Positions 25,454 through 32,187 of a DNA stretch of 64,000 nucleotides are shown here, piece by piece. The notes under the pieces were generated by a model. The model saw only the letters and a list, made by a program, of their open reading frames with translations. It made no database searches and had not been told where the DNA came from. Every line of letters starts with the position of its first letter. Within the stretch, counting starts at the first letter, position 1. The stretch is from Bacteroidales bacterium (lineage in GTDB: Bacteria > Bacteroidota > Bacteroidia > Bacteroidales > F082). A program made the translations under genes and the position numbers. The stretch spans positions 107,762-171,761 of the forward strand of contig JAFUAA010000048.1 of assembly GCA_017460915.1 (NCBI GenBank), in the 5' to 3' direction.

Positions 25454-25781
25454 ATGAACAAGAAAGAGACATTGAGAGACATTATGACGATGGCTTGGGC
25501 TTTCGTCAAGCGCAACGGCTACACGATGAGCGAGGCACTGAAGACCGCCTGGCGCAACATCAAACTGAAGGCTGCGATGGCGAAGCGCATCTGCAAGTTC
25601 TACTTTCAGAAAGTGGACGGCACCATTAGAGAGGCTTTCGGCACATTGAACGCCGCCTTTGCCTGCCACCGCTGGCGACGACAACCGCCGCAAGAACGAC
25701 ACGGTACAGGTCTATTTCGACACCGAGAAGCAAGAATGGCGTTGCTACAAGCGCGCAAACCTTATCAGAATCGAACTTTAA
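25454..25781 (+). pseudogene. SH3-fold phage protein gene (DUF2693-like) with +1 frameshift
   Basis: The first frame encodes MNKKETLRDIMTMAWAFVKR... to GTLNAAF (about residue 70). From about 25660 the sensible protein continues one base over, as PATAGDDNRRKNDTVQVYFD then TEKQEWRCYKRANLIRIEL and a stop at 25779-25781. The joined product resembles the small SH3-barrel proteins common in Bacteroidales phages and conjugative elements, where an N-terminal helix precedes a strand-rich end. The unshifted frame instead runs to 25792 with a composition unlike a real protein. One surplus base is the simplest explanation; a sequencing error cannot be excluded. Confidence 0.7.
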
Positions 25782-25793
25782 CACTAACCTAAA

Positions 25794-26729
25794 ATGAACG
25801 CTGCCATGAAATCATTGAACGAACAAATTGAAGAGGTGATGGCCTCCGCAAAGTCACCGAGGGCAAAGAGAGACGACCTTGTGAAAACCGGCCTCAAAGA
25901 ACGGGACATCGACATGCTTTTCTTCGCTTCGAGGATGGGCGCAAAGTACGGCAAGAAGGTTGCCCAACTCTTTTCCAGTTACACCTTCGGCGTTGAGATT
26001 GAGTGCTTCAACGCGCCGCGCCAACTCCTTCTTTCCGCTGCCTACCGCCAAGGGCTTGCGATGCGAAGCGAATCATACAACCACACCGACAACCGCCACT
26101 ACTACAAGCTGGTGCAAGACGGCTCCATCCGTGGCAACGACCCAGTCGAGTGTGTTTCCCCCATCTTGCAAGGTGACAACACGGGCTTCGACAGCCTCAA
26201 AGCCTGTTGCGATGCGCTCAACGAGATTGGCGCAAGCGTGAACAAGTCAACGGGGCTGCATATCCATGTGGGTGGCAACATCACCGAACAGCAATATTGC
26301 AACACCTTCGTCAACTACTATTACCTTGAAAGCGTCATAGACACCTTCATGGCACCGAGCCGCAAGGATGCCTACTATGCAAGCTCGATGCACAACACGG
26401 CAAACGGACGCTATTTCAATCCCTATACATTGCTTGGTGCAAATACCTTTGAGCAGGTGGGCAACGCTTTCCGCAACGACCGCTATTTCAAAATCAACTG
26501 TGAATCGTGGTCGCGCCATCACACGATAGAGTTCCGTCTGCACGGCGGCACGACCAACTACGAGAAAATCAAGATGTGGGCTTTGTTCTGCCTTAAATTG
26601 GTGGCGTGGTCAGCCGAAAACAGGCTTTCAAGCGAAGTTACCACAATCGACAACATACCCTTTCTTGACGAAACCGAAAAGACCTATTTCAAGCAGCGTT
26701 CAAGCGATTTGCAGAGGGTGGCGGCATAA
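25794..26729 (+). CDS. Amidoligase family enzyme (glutamine-synthetase-like fold)
   Basis: A 311-residue protein of the Amidoligase_2 class (COOH-NH2 ligases related to glutamine synthetase and gamma-glutamylcysteine ligase). Motifs: YTFGVEIECFN (about 61-71, metal-binding Glu pair), DPVECVSPIL, the HIHVGG motif, and HHTIEFRLHGGT near the end. Such enzymes form amide bonds using ATP. The next gene is a class II glutamine amidotransferase, a pairing described for amidoligases of phages and mobile elements and taken to supply ammonia or to act on the same peptide. The target is unknown. An alternative start is ATG 25806. Confidence 0.85.
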   Translation: MNAAMKSLNEQIEEVMASAKSPRAKRDDLVKTGLKERDIDMLFFASRMGAKYGKKVAQLFSSYTFGVEIECFNAPRQLLLSAAYRQGLAMRSESYNHTDNRHYYKLVQDGSIRGNDPVECVSPILQGDNTGFDSLKACCDALNEIGASVNKSTGLHIHVGGNITEQQYCNTFVNYYYLESVIDTFMAPSRKDAYYASSMHNTANGRYFNPYTLLGANTFEQVGNAFRNDRYFKINCESWSRHHTIEFRLHGGTTNYEKIKMWALFCLKLVAWSAENRLSSEVTTIDNIPFLDETEKTYFKQRSSDLQRVAA

Positions 26730-26792
26730 GTACCCTTTGCAGCCGCAAAGAGCCGCAAAACGAACAAAAACAGCTTCAAAATCAACAATACT

Positions 26793-27314
26793 ATGTGTGT
26801 AATCATCTACAAACCCGAAAACCAACCTTTGCCCGACATTGAGACCCTTGCGGTTTGTTACCGCCGTAACAGGCACGGCATGGGCTTTTGCACCTCAAAC
26901 GGCACAATCCGTCATACTATGAGCTTCAGCCGGTTTTGCTCCGAATTGGGCAAGGTGGACGAGAGCGAAGCAATCATCATGCACTTCCGCTTGGCCACAC
27001 ACGGCTCCATCGGCGTGAAGAACTGCCATCCGTTCCAAGACAAGGCGCACGGTCTTTTCTTCGCCCACAACGGCGTTTTGCCCATCGAGGCAACGAGAGA
27101 CCGCACCGACAGCGAGACTTGGTTCAGAGACCATTTCCTCCCCATGCTCGATCGCTACGGATGGGACAGCAAGACCCTTTGGGATTGGGTGAACGTTGAA
27201 CGAGGCGCAAGCCGTTTCATCTTCATGCGAGGCAAAGAGGTGACAATGCTTGGCAGCTGGTTCAATATCAACGGCTGCTATTTCTCTAACTTGAATTGGA
27301 AAATCAATTATTAA
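26793..27314 (+). CDS. Class II glutamine amidotransferase (Ntn)
   Basis: A 173-residue single-domain Ntn amidotransferase. It begins MCVIIYKP, so Cys2 becomes the N-terminal nucleophile after Met removal. Further marks: RNRHGMGFC, HFRLATHGS, NCHPFQ and FAHNGVL, matching the glutaminase site of GlmS/PurF-type enzymes. It lacks any synthase domain and probably works with the amidoligase upstream, 63 bases away in the same direction. Full length, no disruption. Confidence 0.88.
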   Translation: MCVIIYKPENQPLPDIETLAVCYRRNRHGMGFCTSNGTIRHTMSFSRFCSELGKVDESEAIIMHFRLATHGSIGVKNCHPFQDKAHGLFFAHNGVLPIEATRDRTDSETWFRDHFLPMLDRYGWDSKTLWDWVNVERGASRFIFMRGKEVTMLGSWFNINGCYFSNLNWKINY

Positions 27315-27361
27315 CACTATCAATGAGACCGAAACATATTTCATTCAGCGGTCACACGGTC

Positions 27362-27393
27362 GCAAAGGGCGGCTGCAAAAGTCGCCCCTTTGC
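27362..27393. terminator. GC-rich hairpin after the amidotransferase gene
   Basis: GCAAAGGGCGGC (27362-27373) pairs imperfectly with GTCGCCCCTTTGC (27381-27393) around TGCAAAA. No T tract follows, so termination or mRNA end protection are both possible. Confidence 0.4.
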
Positions 27394-27439
27394 CACCGCA
27401 AAATAGAGAATTTACTAACCATTTAATACATAACAGACT

Positions 27440-27676
27440 ATGAACAAACAAATTGACCTGCGGGACTGCCCGCTGATACGCGAATACCTTGATGTGACCA
27501 ACGCGGATTGCCAGATGCTATGCGACATTCGCTCCCTTACCGAAATGCTCCCAGAGGTGATAATGGCCTCCGATGGCAGCACGTTTGACCTTGCAAGGGT
27601 GGGCATCGAGATAAGCTATGTTATAGAACACCTCAAAGAGATGAGGGACGAGTTGCAGAAAGGGGGTGCGCTATGA
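27440..27676 (+). CDS. Small hypothetical phage-type protein
   Basis: A 78-residue acidic helical protein (MNKQIDLRDCPLIREYLDVT). I do not recognise a family. It is preceded by an A-rich stretch suitable for Bacteroidota initiation and lies in the same direction as its neighbours. A 17-codon frame (27673-27726) overlaps its stop and may be the remnant of a further gene. Confidence 0.5.
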   Translation: MNKQIDLRDCPLIREYLDVTNADCQMLCDIRSLTEMLPEVIMASDGSTFDLARVGIEISYVIEHLKEMRDELQKGGAL

Positions 27677-27754
27677 CAGCATTGGAAGCCAGAGCCACAA
27701 TCTTAGGCGACCAGGAAACAGAATAGCGGCTTCTCAAAAGTAGTAAATGTCAGC

Positions 27755-27792
27755 AAGGTTGTAGGTTGGAATGAAAATCAGCCTACAACCTT
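27755..27792. repeat. Hairpin sharing its stem with the right-end stem-loops
   Basis: AAGGTTGTAGG (27755-27765) / CCTACAACCTT (27782-27792), extended by TTG/CAG with a G-T pair. The same GGTTGTAGG stem recurs at 30606-30667. Possible terminator or repeat element. Confidence 0.55.
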
Positions 27793-27814
27793 CGCTTGTT
27801 TTAGAAATAATGTG

Positions 27815-27822
27815 TACTTTTG
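27815..27822 (+). promoter_or_regulatory. -7 box before the ASCH-like gene
   Basis: TACTTTTG on the plus strand, 21 bases upstream of the ATG at 27844, directly after the hairpin at 27755-27792. Confidence 0.6.
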
Positions 27823-27843
27823 CGACATAATAACCGAAACGCC

Positions 27844-28294
27844 ATGAAAATCAACATTAACGGAAACGAGGTCGAAGCCTACGCGCTCATCATGCGAAAA
27901 GAGAACGCGCTGGAAATCCTCCGAGGCACGAAGACCGTAGAATTAAGGGCAGAAAGCCCACAAGTATGTGAAGATGTTCTCCGACCAAGAGCAGGTCGAG
28001 AGGAACCGCAAGGCGGAAGCTGATGGGCGCGACGAATGGGAATCCCCACTGCGCAAGGACGTTGGCTTCGTCCACTTCTACAACTACAACAACACATGGT
28101 CGTTGGACTGCGAGATAGACGAGATAGGGACGGTTTCGCCCGTCAAGGAAGATGCGGAGCTCCTGGCCCAAGAGTTCGGCTGCCACGAGTTCGACGACGC
28201 ATGGCAAGAATACGAGGGCAAGCCCGATGAGGAAATCCCGTTCTACTTCTACCTCCACATCACCGCAATCGTGGGCCATCGCGGGCTTGAATGA
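27844..28294 (+). pseudogene. ASCH-like domain gene with frameshift
   Basis: Frame one gives MKININGNEVEAYALIMRK then ENALEILRGTKTVELRAES (residues 1-38), resembling the start of ASCH/PUA-like domains (substrate-pocket segment K-T-x-E-x-R). The rest continues in another frame from about 27960 as HKYVKMFSDQEQVERN through VGFVHFYNYNNTWSLDCEID to a stop at 28292-28294. Joined, the two parts make a coherent protein of about 149 residues. ASCH domains bind RNA or modified nucleobases. A shift of one base between 27944 and 27968 breaks the frame. Confidence 0.65.
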
Positions 28295-28360
28295 CCCGTG
28301 ACAGCCACAACCATATAGAACCAAAAACCAAAATTTACTAACCAACAAAACCAAATCATT

Positions 28361-28519
28361 ATGGAAGGAGCCTATGCAAGAAGAATCGGCGAGGGCGGCA
28401 GAACCACGGAGTACTACCGCACCCGTGCCGACTATGTGAATGGCAGGGTGACGGCAAGCCGCACCCGAGCCCGCCAACGCCAAAGAATCAACCGCAGCGT
28501 CGGTGGCCGCGTAGTCTAA
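28361..28519 (+). CDS. Small Arg-rich protein, 52 residues
   Basis: ATG 28361 to TAA 28517-28519: MEGAYARRIGEGGRTTEYYR... ending SVGGRVV. Strongly basic with many Arg, preceded by an A-rich leader (ACCAACAAAACCAAATCATT) like other genes of the element. It ends 5 bases before the PAPS-reductase-like gene, consistent with an operon. A nucleic-acid-binding role is possible but unproven. Confidence 0.5.
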   Translation: MEGAYARRIGEGGRTTEYYRTRADYVNGRVTASRTRARQRQRINRSVGGRVV

Positions 28520-28523
28520 GCGC

Positions 28524-29222
28524 ATGGAGAGGGCGATAGAAGTCATCGACGGCATCGCTCGGAGGACGGACATGACCTTGCTGTTCCACTCGGCATCGGG
28601 TAAGGACAGCATCGCCATGCTTGACCTCATGGCCCCGCGCTTCCGTCGTGTGGTGTGCGTCTATATGTACATCACCAAGGGGCTTGAGCACATCAACCGC
28701 TACATCAAGTGGGCACAGACGCGATACCCCAACGCCACTTTCGTGCAAGTGCCTCACTATGCCGTTTCCTCCTACATCAAGTACGGTTTCCTCGGCTGCA
28801 AGCAGAACCCCAAGCAGAGGATTGTCACGCTGGCGGACATCACTGACCTTGCACGGAGACAGTACGGCATCGAGTGGGCTTTCTTCGGCTTCAAGCAGAC
28901 AGACAGCCTCAACCGCCGCGTCATGTTGGGGACATACGAGCAGGAGGCCGTGTGCGAGAAGACAAAGAAGTGCTACCCGCTCTCGACCTACAAGAACTCG
29001 GACGTGCTGGCCTACATCGAGCGCAACGGCCTCATCAAGCCGGAGCGCTATGGGACGCACCAGTCGGCAAGGACGGCGGTCAACGACATCGGCTATCTGC
29101 TATGGCTCCGCGAGAACTTCCCCAACGACCTCGACAAAGTGATTGCAACCTACCCATTGACAGAAAGGATACTATTCGAGTATGACTACAAGACTGAAAC
29201 AGAGCGAGACGCGAAACATTAA
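28524..29222 (+). CDS. PAPS-reductase-family protein, IbrA-like
   Basis: A 232-residue PP-loop ATP-pyrophosphatase-fold protein. The PP-loop is SASGKDS (about residues 23-29). Then follow FRRVVCVYMYITKGLEHINRY, GFLGCKQNP, EWAFFGFKQTDSLNRR, and CYPLSTYKNSDVLAYIERNGL, as in phage PAPS-reductase relatives and IbrA. It lacks the C-terminal Cys of assimilatory PAPS reductases. It overlaps by 41 bases with a ParB-domain gene, the IbrA-IbrB arrangement known from Escherichia coli prophages, where the pair activates other genes by an unknown reaction. DndC-like sulfur transfer to nucleic acid is another conceivable role. Confidence 0.8.
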   Translation: MERAIEVIDGIARRTDMTLLFHSASGKDSIAMLDLMAPRFRRVVCVYMYITKGLEHINRYIKWAQTRYPNATFVQVPHYAVSSYIKYGFLGCKQNPKQRIVTLADITDLARRQYGIEWAFFGFKQTDSLNRRVMLGTYEQEAVCEKTKKCYPLSTYKNSDVLAYIERNGLIKPERYGTHQSARTAVNDIGYLLWLRENFPNDLDKVIATYPLTERILFEYDYKTETERDAKH

Positions 29223-29907
29223 GAGGAGCGAGATTAACCTCAACCCCTTCAACCCCAAGCGGCACACCGAAGAAGCCGTGAAGCTGCAAAAGAAGAACCT
29301 CCAGAAGGTGGGCTTCCTCGGCGGCATCGTTTGGAACGAGCAGACGGGCAACCTCATCGACGGACACCGCCGCGTCAAGGCGATGGACTTGCTGTACAAG
29401 TACGACGGCACACCCGACACCGATTACACCCTGAAAGTGGAGGTGGTCAGCCTTGACGAGAAGGCGGAGAAGGAGCAACTCACCTACATGGCCGTGGGCA
29501 ACACCAAGGCCGACATCGACCTGATAGCCCGCTATGCCCCCGACATCGACCTTTCGGACGTGGGCCTGGGTGCTGATGACCTCGCCGCTATCGGCTCGCT
29601 TATCGGAACGGCAGACCTCGACATCCCCGACATCGGCGCGGAACTGTTTGGCTTCGGCGGGGAACAGGAGGAGCAAGAGGATGAATATCCTGAGCCGCAG
29701 AAGTCGCAAGAGGAAAAGACGCAACACGTCAAGGAAATGAAGCGACAGGTCGAAGAGAAGGCGGAGCAGCAAGCGATGGACGAAGCCGCGTATTGCACAC
29801 TGTCATTCTCCAACTATGACAACTACCTTGCCTTCGTCGAACTCGTTGGGGCAAGGGAGGGCGATAGGTTCATCAAGGGTGAGCGCGTCCTTGAGATGAT
29901 AGATTGA
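29182..29907 (+). CDS. ParB-N-domain protein, IbrB-like
   Basis: A 241-residue protein. The ParB/sulfiredoxin-like domain is at about residues 15-110: NPFNPKRHTEEAVKLQKKNLQKVGFLGG, then LIDGHRRVKAMDLL (the conserved DGHRR motif) and VVSLDEKAEKEQLTYMAVGN. A charged linker (EEQEDEYPEPQKSQEEK) leads to a C-terminal segment YCTLSFSNYDNYLAFVEL seen in phage ParB-like proteins. ParB domains of this group can be nucleases or CTP/ATP hydrolases. The start at 29182 lies inside the upstream gene, implying coupled translation. Confidence 0.8.
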   Translation: MTTRLKQSETRNIKRSEINLNPFNPKRHTEEAVKLQKKNLQKVGFLGGIVWNEQTGNLIDGHRRVKAMDLLYKYDGTPDTDYTLKVEVVSLDEKAEKEQLTYMAVGNTKADIDLIARYAPDIDLSDVGLGADDLAAIGSLIGTADLDIPDIGAELFGFGGEQEEQEDEYPEPQKSQEEKTQHVKEMKRQVEEKAEQQAMDEAAYCTLSFSNYDNYLAFVELVGAREGDRFIKGERVLEMID

Positions 29908-29947
29908 AATTCAACAATTAACACATACACGCACACACGCACACACG

Positions 29948-30685
29948 ATGAAAGACAGACCGACAATAAGGAGATTCCGCGAGGTGCTTCACAAGACGGG
30001 CGGCAACGTGTCAAAGACCGCAGCCGTGTTCAAGGTGAACCGAGGCACCCTCTATAACTGGATGAAGGAGGACGAGGCCTATATGCAAGCCCTCAAAGAC
30101 GAGCGTGGCGCATTGGTGGACGAGTGCCTTGTCTCGGCAAGGGTGTTGGCCTTGGGCATCCCAGAGAGGGACGACAAGGGCAACTTCGTAGGCTGGATTG
30201 AACGCCCCGACGGTTATATGCTCCGCTACATACTCTCCACCCTTGGAAAGGAAGAGGGTTTTGTCGAGAGTATGGACATCACCACCAACGGGGCAGGCCG
30301 ACTTTACGCAAAGAACATCGAGAGGCGATGCCGCGAGCAGGGCAACACTTTCACGAGGATTAGCACCTTTACTCAGACACAGAACAAGCAGGTGCGCATT
30401 TACTCCAACGCCAATGCCGTGAACAACGTGGTGCTGATGCCTGTGGGATGGCAGAGGAAATGGCCAGCCTACAGCGTTGCCATGACCTCATTCCTCAAGG
30501 AGGGCAGGAACGCTCACGATGATGCGCCCGATTGCACTACTTCGGTTATTGAGAGGATGGGGGCAGGCCAACAGACAAGACCTGACAGGGTATTTCTTTT
30601 GAGGCAGGTTGTAGGCTGTTTTTTCGGAAACGCTAATAAATACAATGGTTTTCGCAGCCTACAACCTACAACTCTACAACCATAG
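29948..30685 (+). pseudogene. Deletion fusion of terminase small subunit and large-subunit C-terminus
   Basis: Residues 1-115 look like a phage terminase small subunit: an HTH in NVSKTAAVFKVNRGTLYNWM, then ALVDECLVSARVLALG. From about residue 120 the text switches to the end of a terminase large subunit nuclease domain: NKQVRIYSNANAVNNVVLMP and WPAYSVAMTSFLKEGRNAHDDAPD (with the conserved acidic HDDAPD). The large-subunit ATPase region is absent, so a deletion of at least 1 kb joined two genes in frame. The final 35 residues run into the stem-loop at 30606-30667 and are not expected of either family. Confidence 0.75.
30606..30667. repeat. Stem-loop element A with AATAAATACAA loop core
   Basis: Perfect 13-bp arms AGGTTGTAGGCTG (30606-30618) / CAGCCTACAACCT (30655-30667). 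The loop includes AATAAATACAA (30635-30645) followed by GGTTTTC. Overlaps the 3' end of the terminase remnant. Confidence 0.7.
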
Positions 30686-30698
30686 TAAGAAAACAGGT

Positions 30699-30767
30699 AG
30701 GTAATAGGATGGATTTGCGTAAACCCCAATAAATACAAGTGTTTTCAGCAGGTATTACCTATTACCT
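30699..30767. repeat. Stem-loop element B, same loop core with a different stem
   Basis: 10-bp arms AGGTAATAGG (30699-30708) / CCTATTACCT (30758-30767). The loop has the same AATAAATACAA (30728-30738) followed by GTGTTTTC. Stem sequence differs from element A but pairing is kept. Confidence 0.7.
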
Positions 30768-30849
30768 TATTACCAATAGAGAGGAAAAGCTGTCCATGAT
30801 TTATAGGATTATATGAAACAAGGTATCTCTGTACTATAATCCGTTGAAA

Positions 30850-30868
30850 TTTGCGCCCTATTTGCGCC
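30850..30868 (+). repeat. Right direct repeat, attR candidate
   Basis: TTTGCGCCCTATTTGCGCC, identical to 19616-19634; lies 50 bases beyond the tRNA-Leu 3' end, just past its terminator. Confidence 0.75.
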
Positions 30869-30880
30869 CCAACAAACAAA

Positions 30881-30915
30881 AAAACCCTCCAAATCAGATG
30901 ATTAAGAGGGGTTTT
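30881..30915 (-). terminator. Terminator of tRNA-Leu
   Basis: Plus-strand AAAACCCTC (30881-30889) pairs with GAGGGGTTTT (30906-30915). Read on the minus strand the hairpin is followed by a run of T (30872-30884 on plus are mostly A), as expected after the tRNA. Confidence 0.65.
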
Positions 30916-30918
30916 GAG

Positions 30919-31002
30919 TACCGAAGGCCGGGATCGAACCGGCACGAGTGTTACCTCATCGGTTTTTGAGACCGACGCGTCTACCGATTCCGCCACTTCG
31001 GC
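30919..31002 (-). tRNA. tRNA-Leu(CAA)
   Basis: 84 nt on the minus strand. Acceptor GCCGAAG / CTTCGGT with discriminator A, a D-arm starting TGGCGGAATCGGTAGACGC, anticodon stem TCGGT/ACCGA around CTCAAAA (anticodon CAA), a long variable arm (class II, as in Leu), and a T-arm GCCGGTTCGATCCCGGC. CCA is not encoded. A minus-strand -7 box (TATTTTTG, 31058-31051) lies about 50 bases upstream. Confidence 0.95.
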
Positions 31003-31132
31003 ATGGTTCTGTGTACTCACCAGAACTGGTTTCCTCTGCGAAACGCGCTGCAAAAATACAGCTTTTTTCGTTTCCGCAAGCATGTTTTGAAAAAAAACTG
31101 TTTTTTTGGTTGGTCAGCGTTAGGAAAATGCC

Positions 31133-31140
31133 TACTTTTG
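31133..31140 (+). promoter_or_regulatory. -7 box of prs
   Basis: TACTTTTG on the plus strand, 25 bases before the prs ATG at 31165; divergent from the tRNA promoter. Confidence 0.6.
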
Positions 31141-31164
31141 CAGCCCGAAACAAATGCCATTATT

Positions 31165-32100
31165 ATGTCAGGAAGATTCGTTTCCATTTTCGCAGGTAGA
31201 GCCACTACCGCATTGGGTAAAAAGATTGCAGAAGCTTATGGCGCCGAATTGGGTAAATCGTCGGTCGTCGTCTTCTCTGACGGCGAATTCCAGCCTTCTT
31301 ACGAGGAAAGCATCCGTGGCCGTCACGTTTTCATCGTGCAGTCGACCATGCCTACCACCGACAATCTGATGGAACTGCTGCTGATGATTGACGCCGCCAA
31401 ACGTGCATCGGCGCACAAGATCATCGCGGTGATTCCGTATTTCGGCTGGGCGCGTCAGGATCGCAAGGACCAACCTCGTGTGAGCATTGGCTCAAAGTTG
31501 GTGGCCAACCTGTTGGTGGCTGCAGGCGTCAACCGCATCATCACCCTCGACCTTCACGCCGACCAAATCCAGGGCTTCTTCGACATTCCCGTGGATGCCC
31601 TTTATGCCTCAAGCCTCTTCATTGATCACATCCAGAAGATGCAAATCAGCGATTTGATGATGGCTTCGCCTGATGTGGGCGGCTCGAAGCGCGCTTCGGC
31701 CTACGCCAAGCGTCTCGGCTGCGACCTCGCCATTTGCCACAAGCAACGCTCGCGCGCCAATGTGGTCGACAGCATGACCCTCATCGGCGACGTGAAAGAC
31801 AAGAACGTCATCCTCGTCGACGACATCATCGACACGGCTGGCACCATTGTTAAAGCAGGTCAGGTGCTGATGGACAATGGCGCCAAGAGTGTGCGTGCCT
31901 TCGCGACCCATGCCGTTTGCAGCGGTCCTGCCATGGAACGCCTCGACAATTCGGTATTCGAAGAGGTGGTGGTCACCGACTCCATCCCGTTGCCAGCCAA
32001 TGCTTCGAAGAAAATCAAGGCGGTGAGCACGGCTCCGCTGTTTGCCGATGTCATCCACCGCGTGGAATCGTATGAATCCATCAGCTCTTTGTTCAAATAA
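31165..32100 (+). CDS. prs: Ribose-phosphate pyrophosphokinase
   Basis: A 311-residue PRPP synthetase, making phosphoribosyl pyrophosphate for nucleotides, His and Trp. It shows GRFVSIFAGRATTALGKKIAEA, DGEFQPSYEESIRGRHVFIVQS, the binding segment TLDLHADQIQGFFDIPVD, KRASAYAKRLGC in the flexible-loop region, and the PRPP motif VILVDDIIDTAGT (about 213-225). The start at ATG 31165 agrees with the promoter at 31133-31140 and with family length. It precedes rplY on the same strand with a palindromic repeat between. Confidence 0.95.
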   Translation: MSGRFVSIFAGRATTALGKKIAEAYGAELGKSSVVVFSDGEFQPSYEESIRGRHVFIVQSTMPTTDNLMELLLMIDAAKRASAHKIIAVIPYFGWARQDRKDQPRVSIGSKLVANLLVAAGVNRIITLDLHADQIQGFFDIPVDALYASSLFIDHIQKMQISDLMMASPDVGGSKRASAYAKRLGCDLAICHKQRSRANVVDSMTLIGDVKDKNVILVDDIIDTAGTIVKAGQVLMDNGAKSVRAFATHAVCSGPAMERLDNSVFEEVVVTDSIPLPANASKKIKAVSTAPLFADVIHRVESYESISSLFK

Positions 32101-32110
32101 CGAAAAAACC

Positions 32111-32138
32111 GTAGAGACGCAAAATTTTGCGTCTCTAC
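32111..32138. repeat. 28-bp perfect palindrome of the GAGACGC family
   Basis: Arms GTAGAGACGCAAAA and its exact complement meet without a loop. Lies 10 bases after the prs stop; may act in termination or mRNA 3' end formation. Same sequence as the copy at 52098-52125. Confidence 0.8.
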
Positions 32139-32187
32139 AAACAACAATAAACAATTCAACAACAAATAATTAAACAATTCAAACACA

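Larger units (their letters stand above)
19616..30868. mobile_element. Decayed prophage / integrative element, about 11.25 kb
   Basis: Bounded by a 19-bp direct repeat (19616-19634 and 30850-30868), with an integrase gene just inside the left copy and phage-type genes throughout: minor head protein, toxin-antitoxin, XRE regulator, IbrA/IbrB-like pair, terminase remnant. Most capsid, portal, tail and lysis genes are missing. The integrase lacks its C-terminus, the terminase genes are fused by deletion and two genes carry frameshifts, so it is not self-mobile. It sits between glmS and the tRNA-Leu/prs region. Confidence 0.85.

Noticed and set aside
30919-31002. tRNA-Leu 3' end as the integration site
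   Set aside because: The flanking direct repeat lies 50 bases outside the tRNA and no part of the tRNA is duplicated at the left end.
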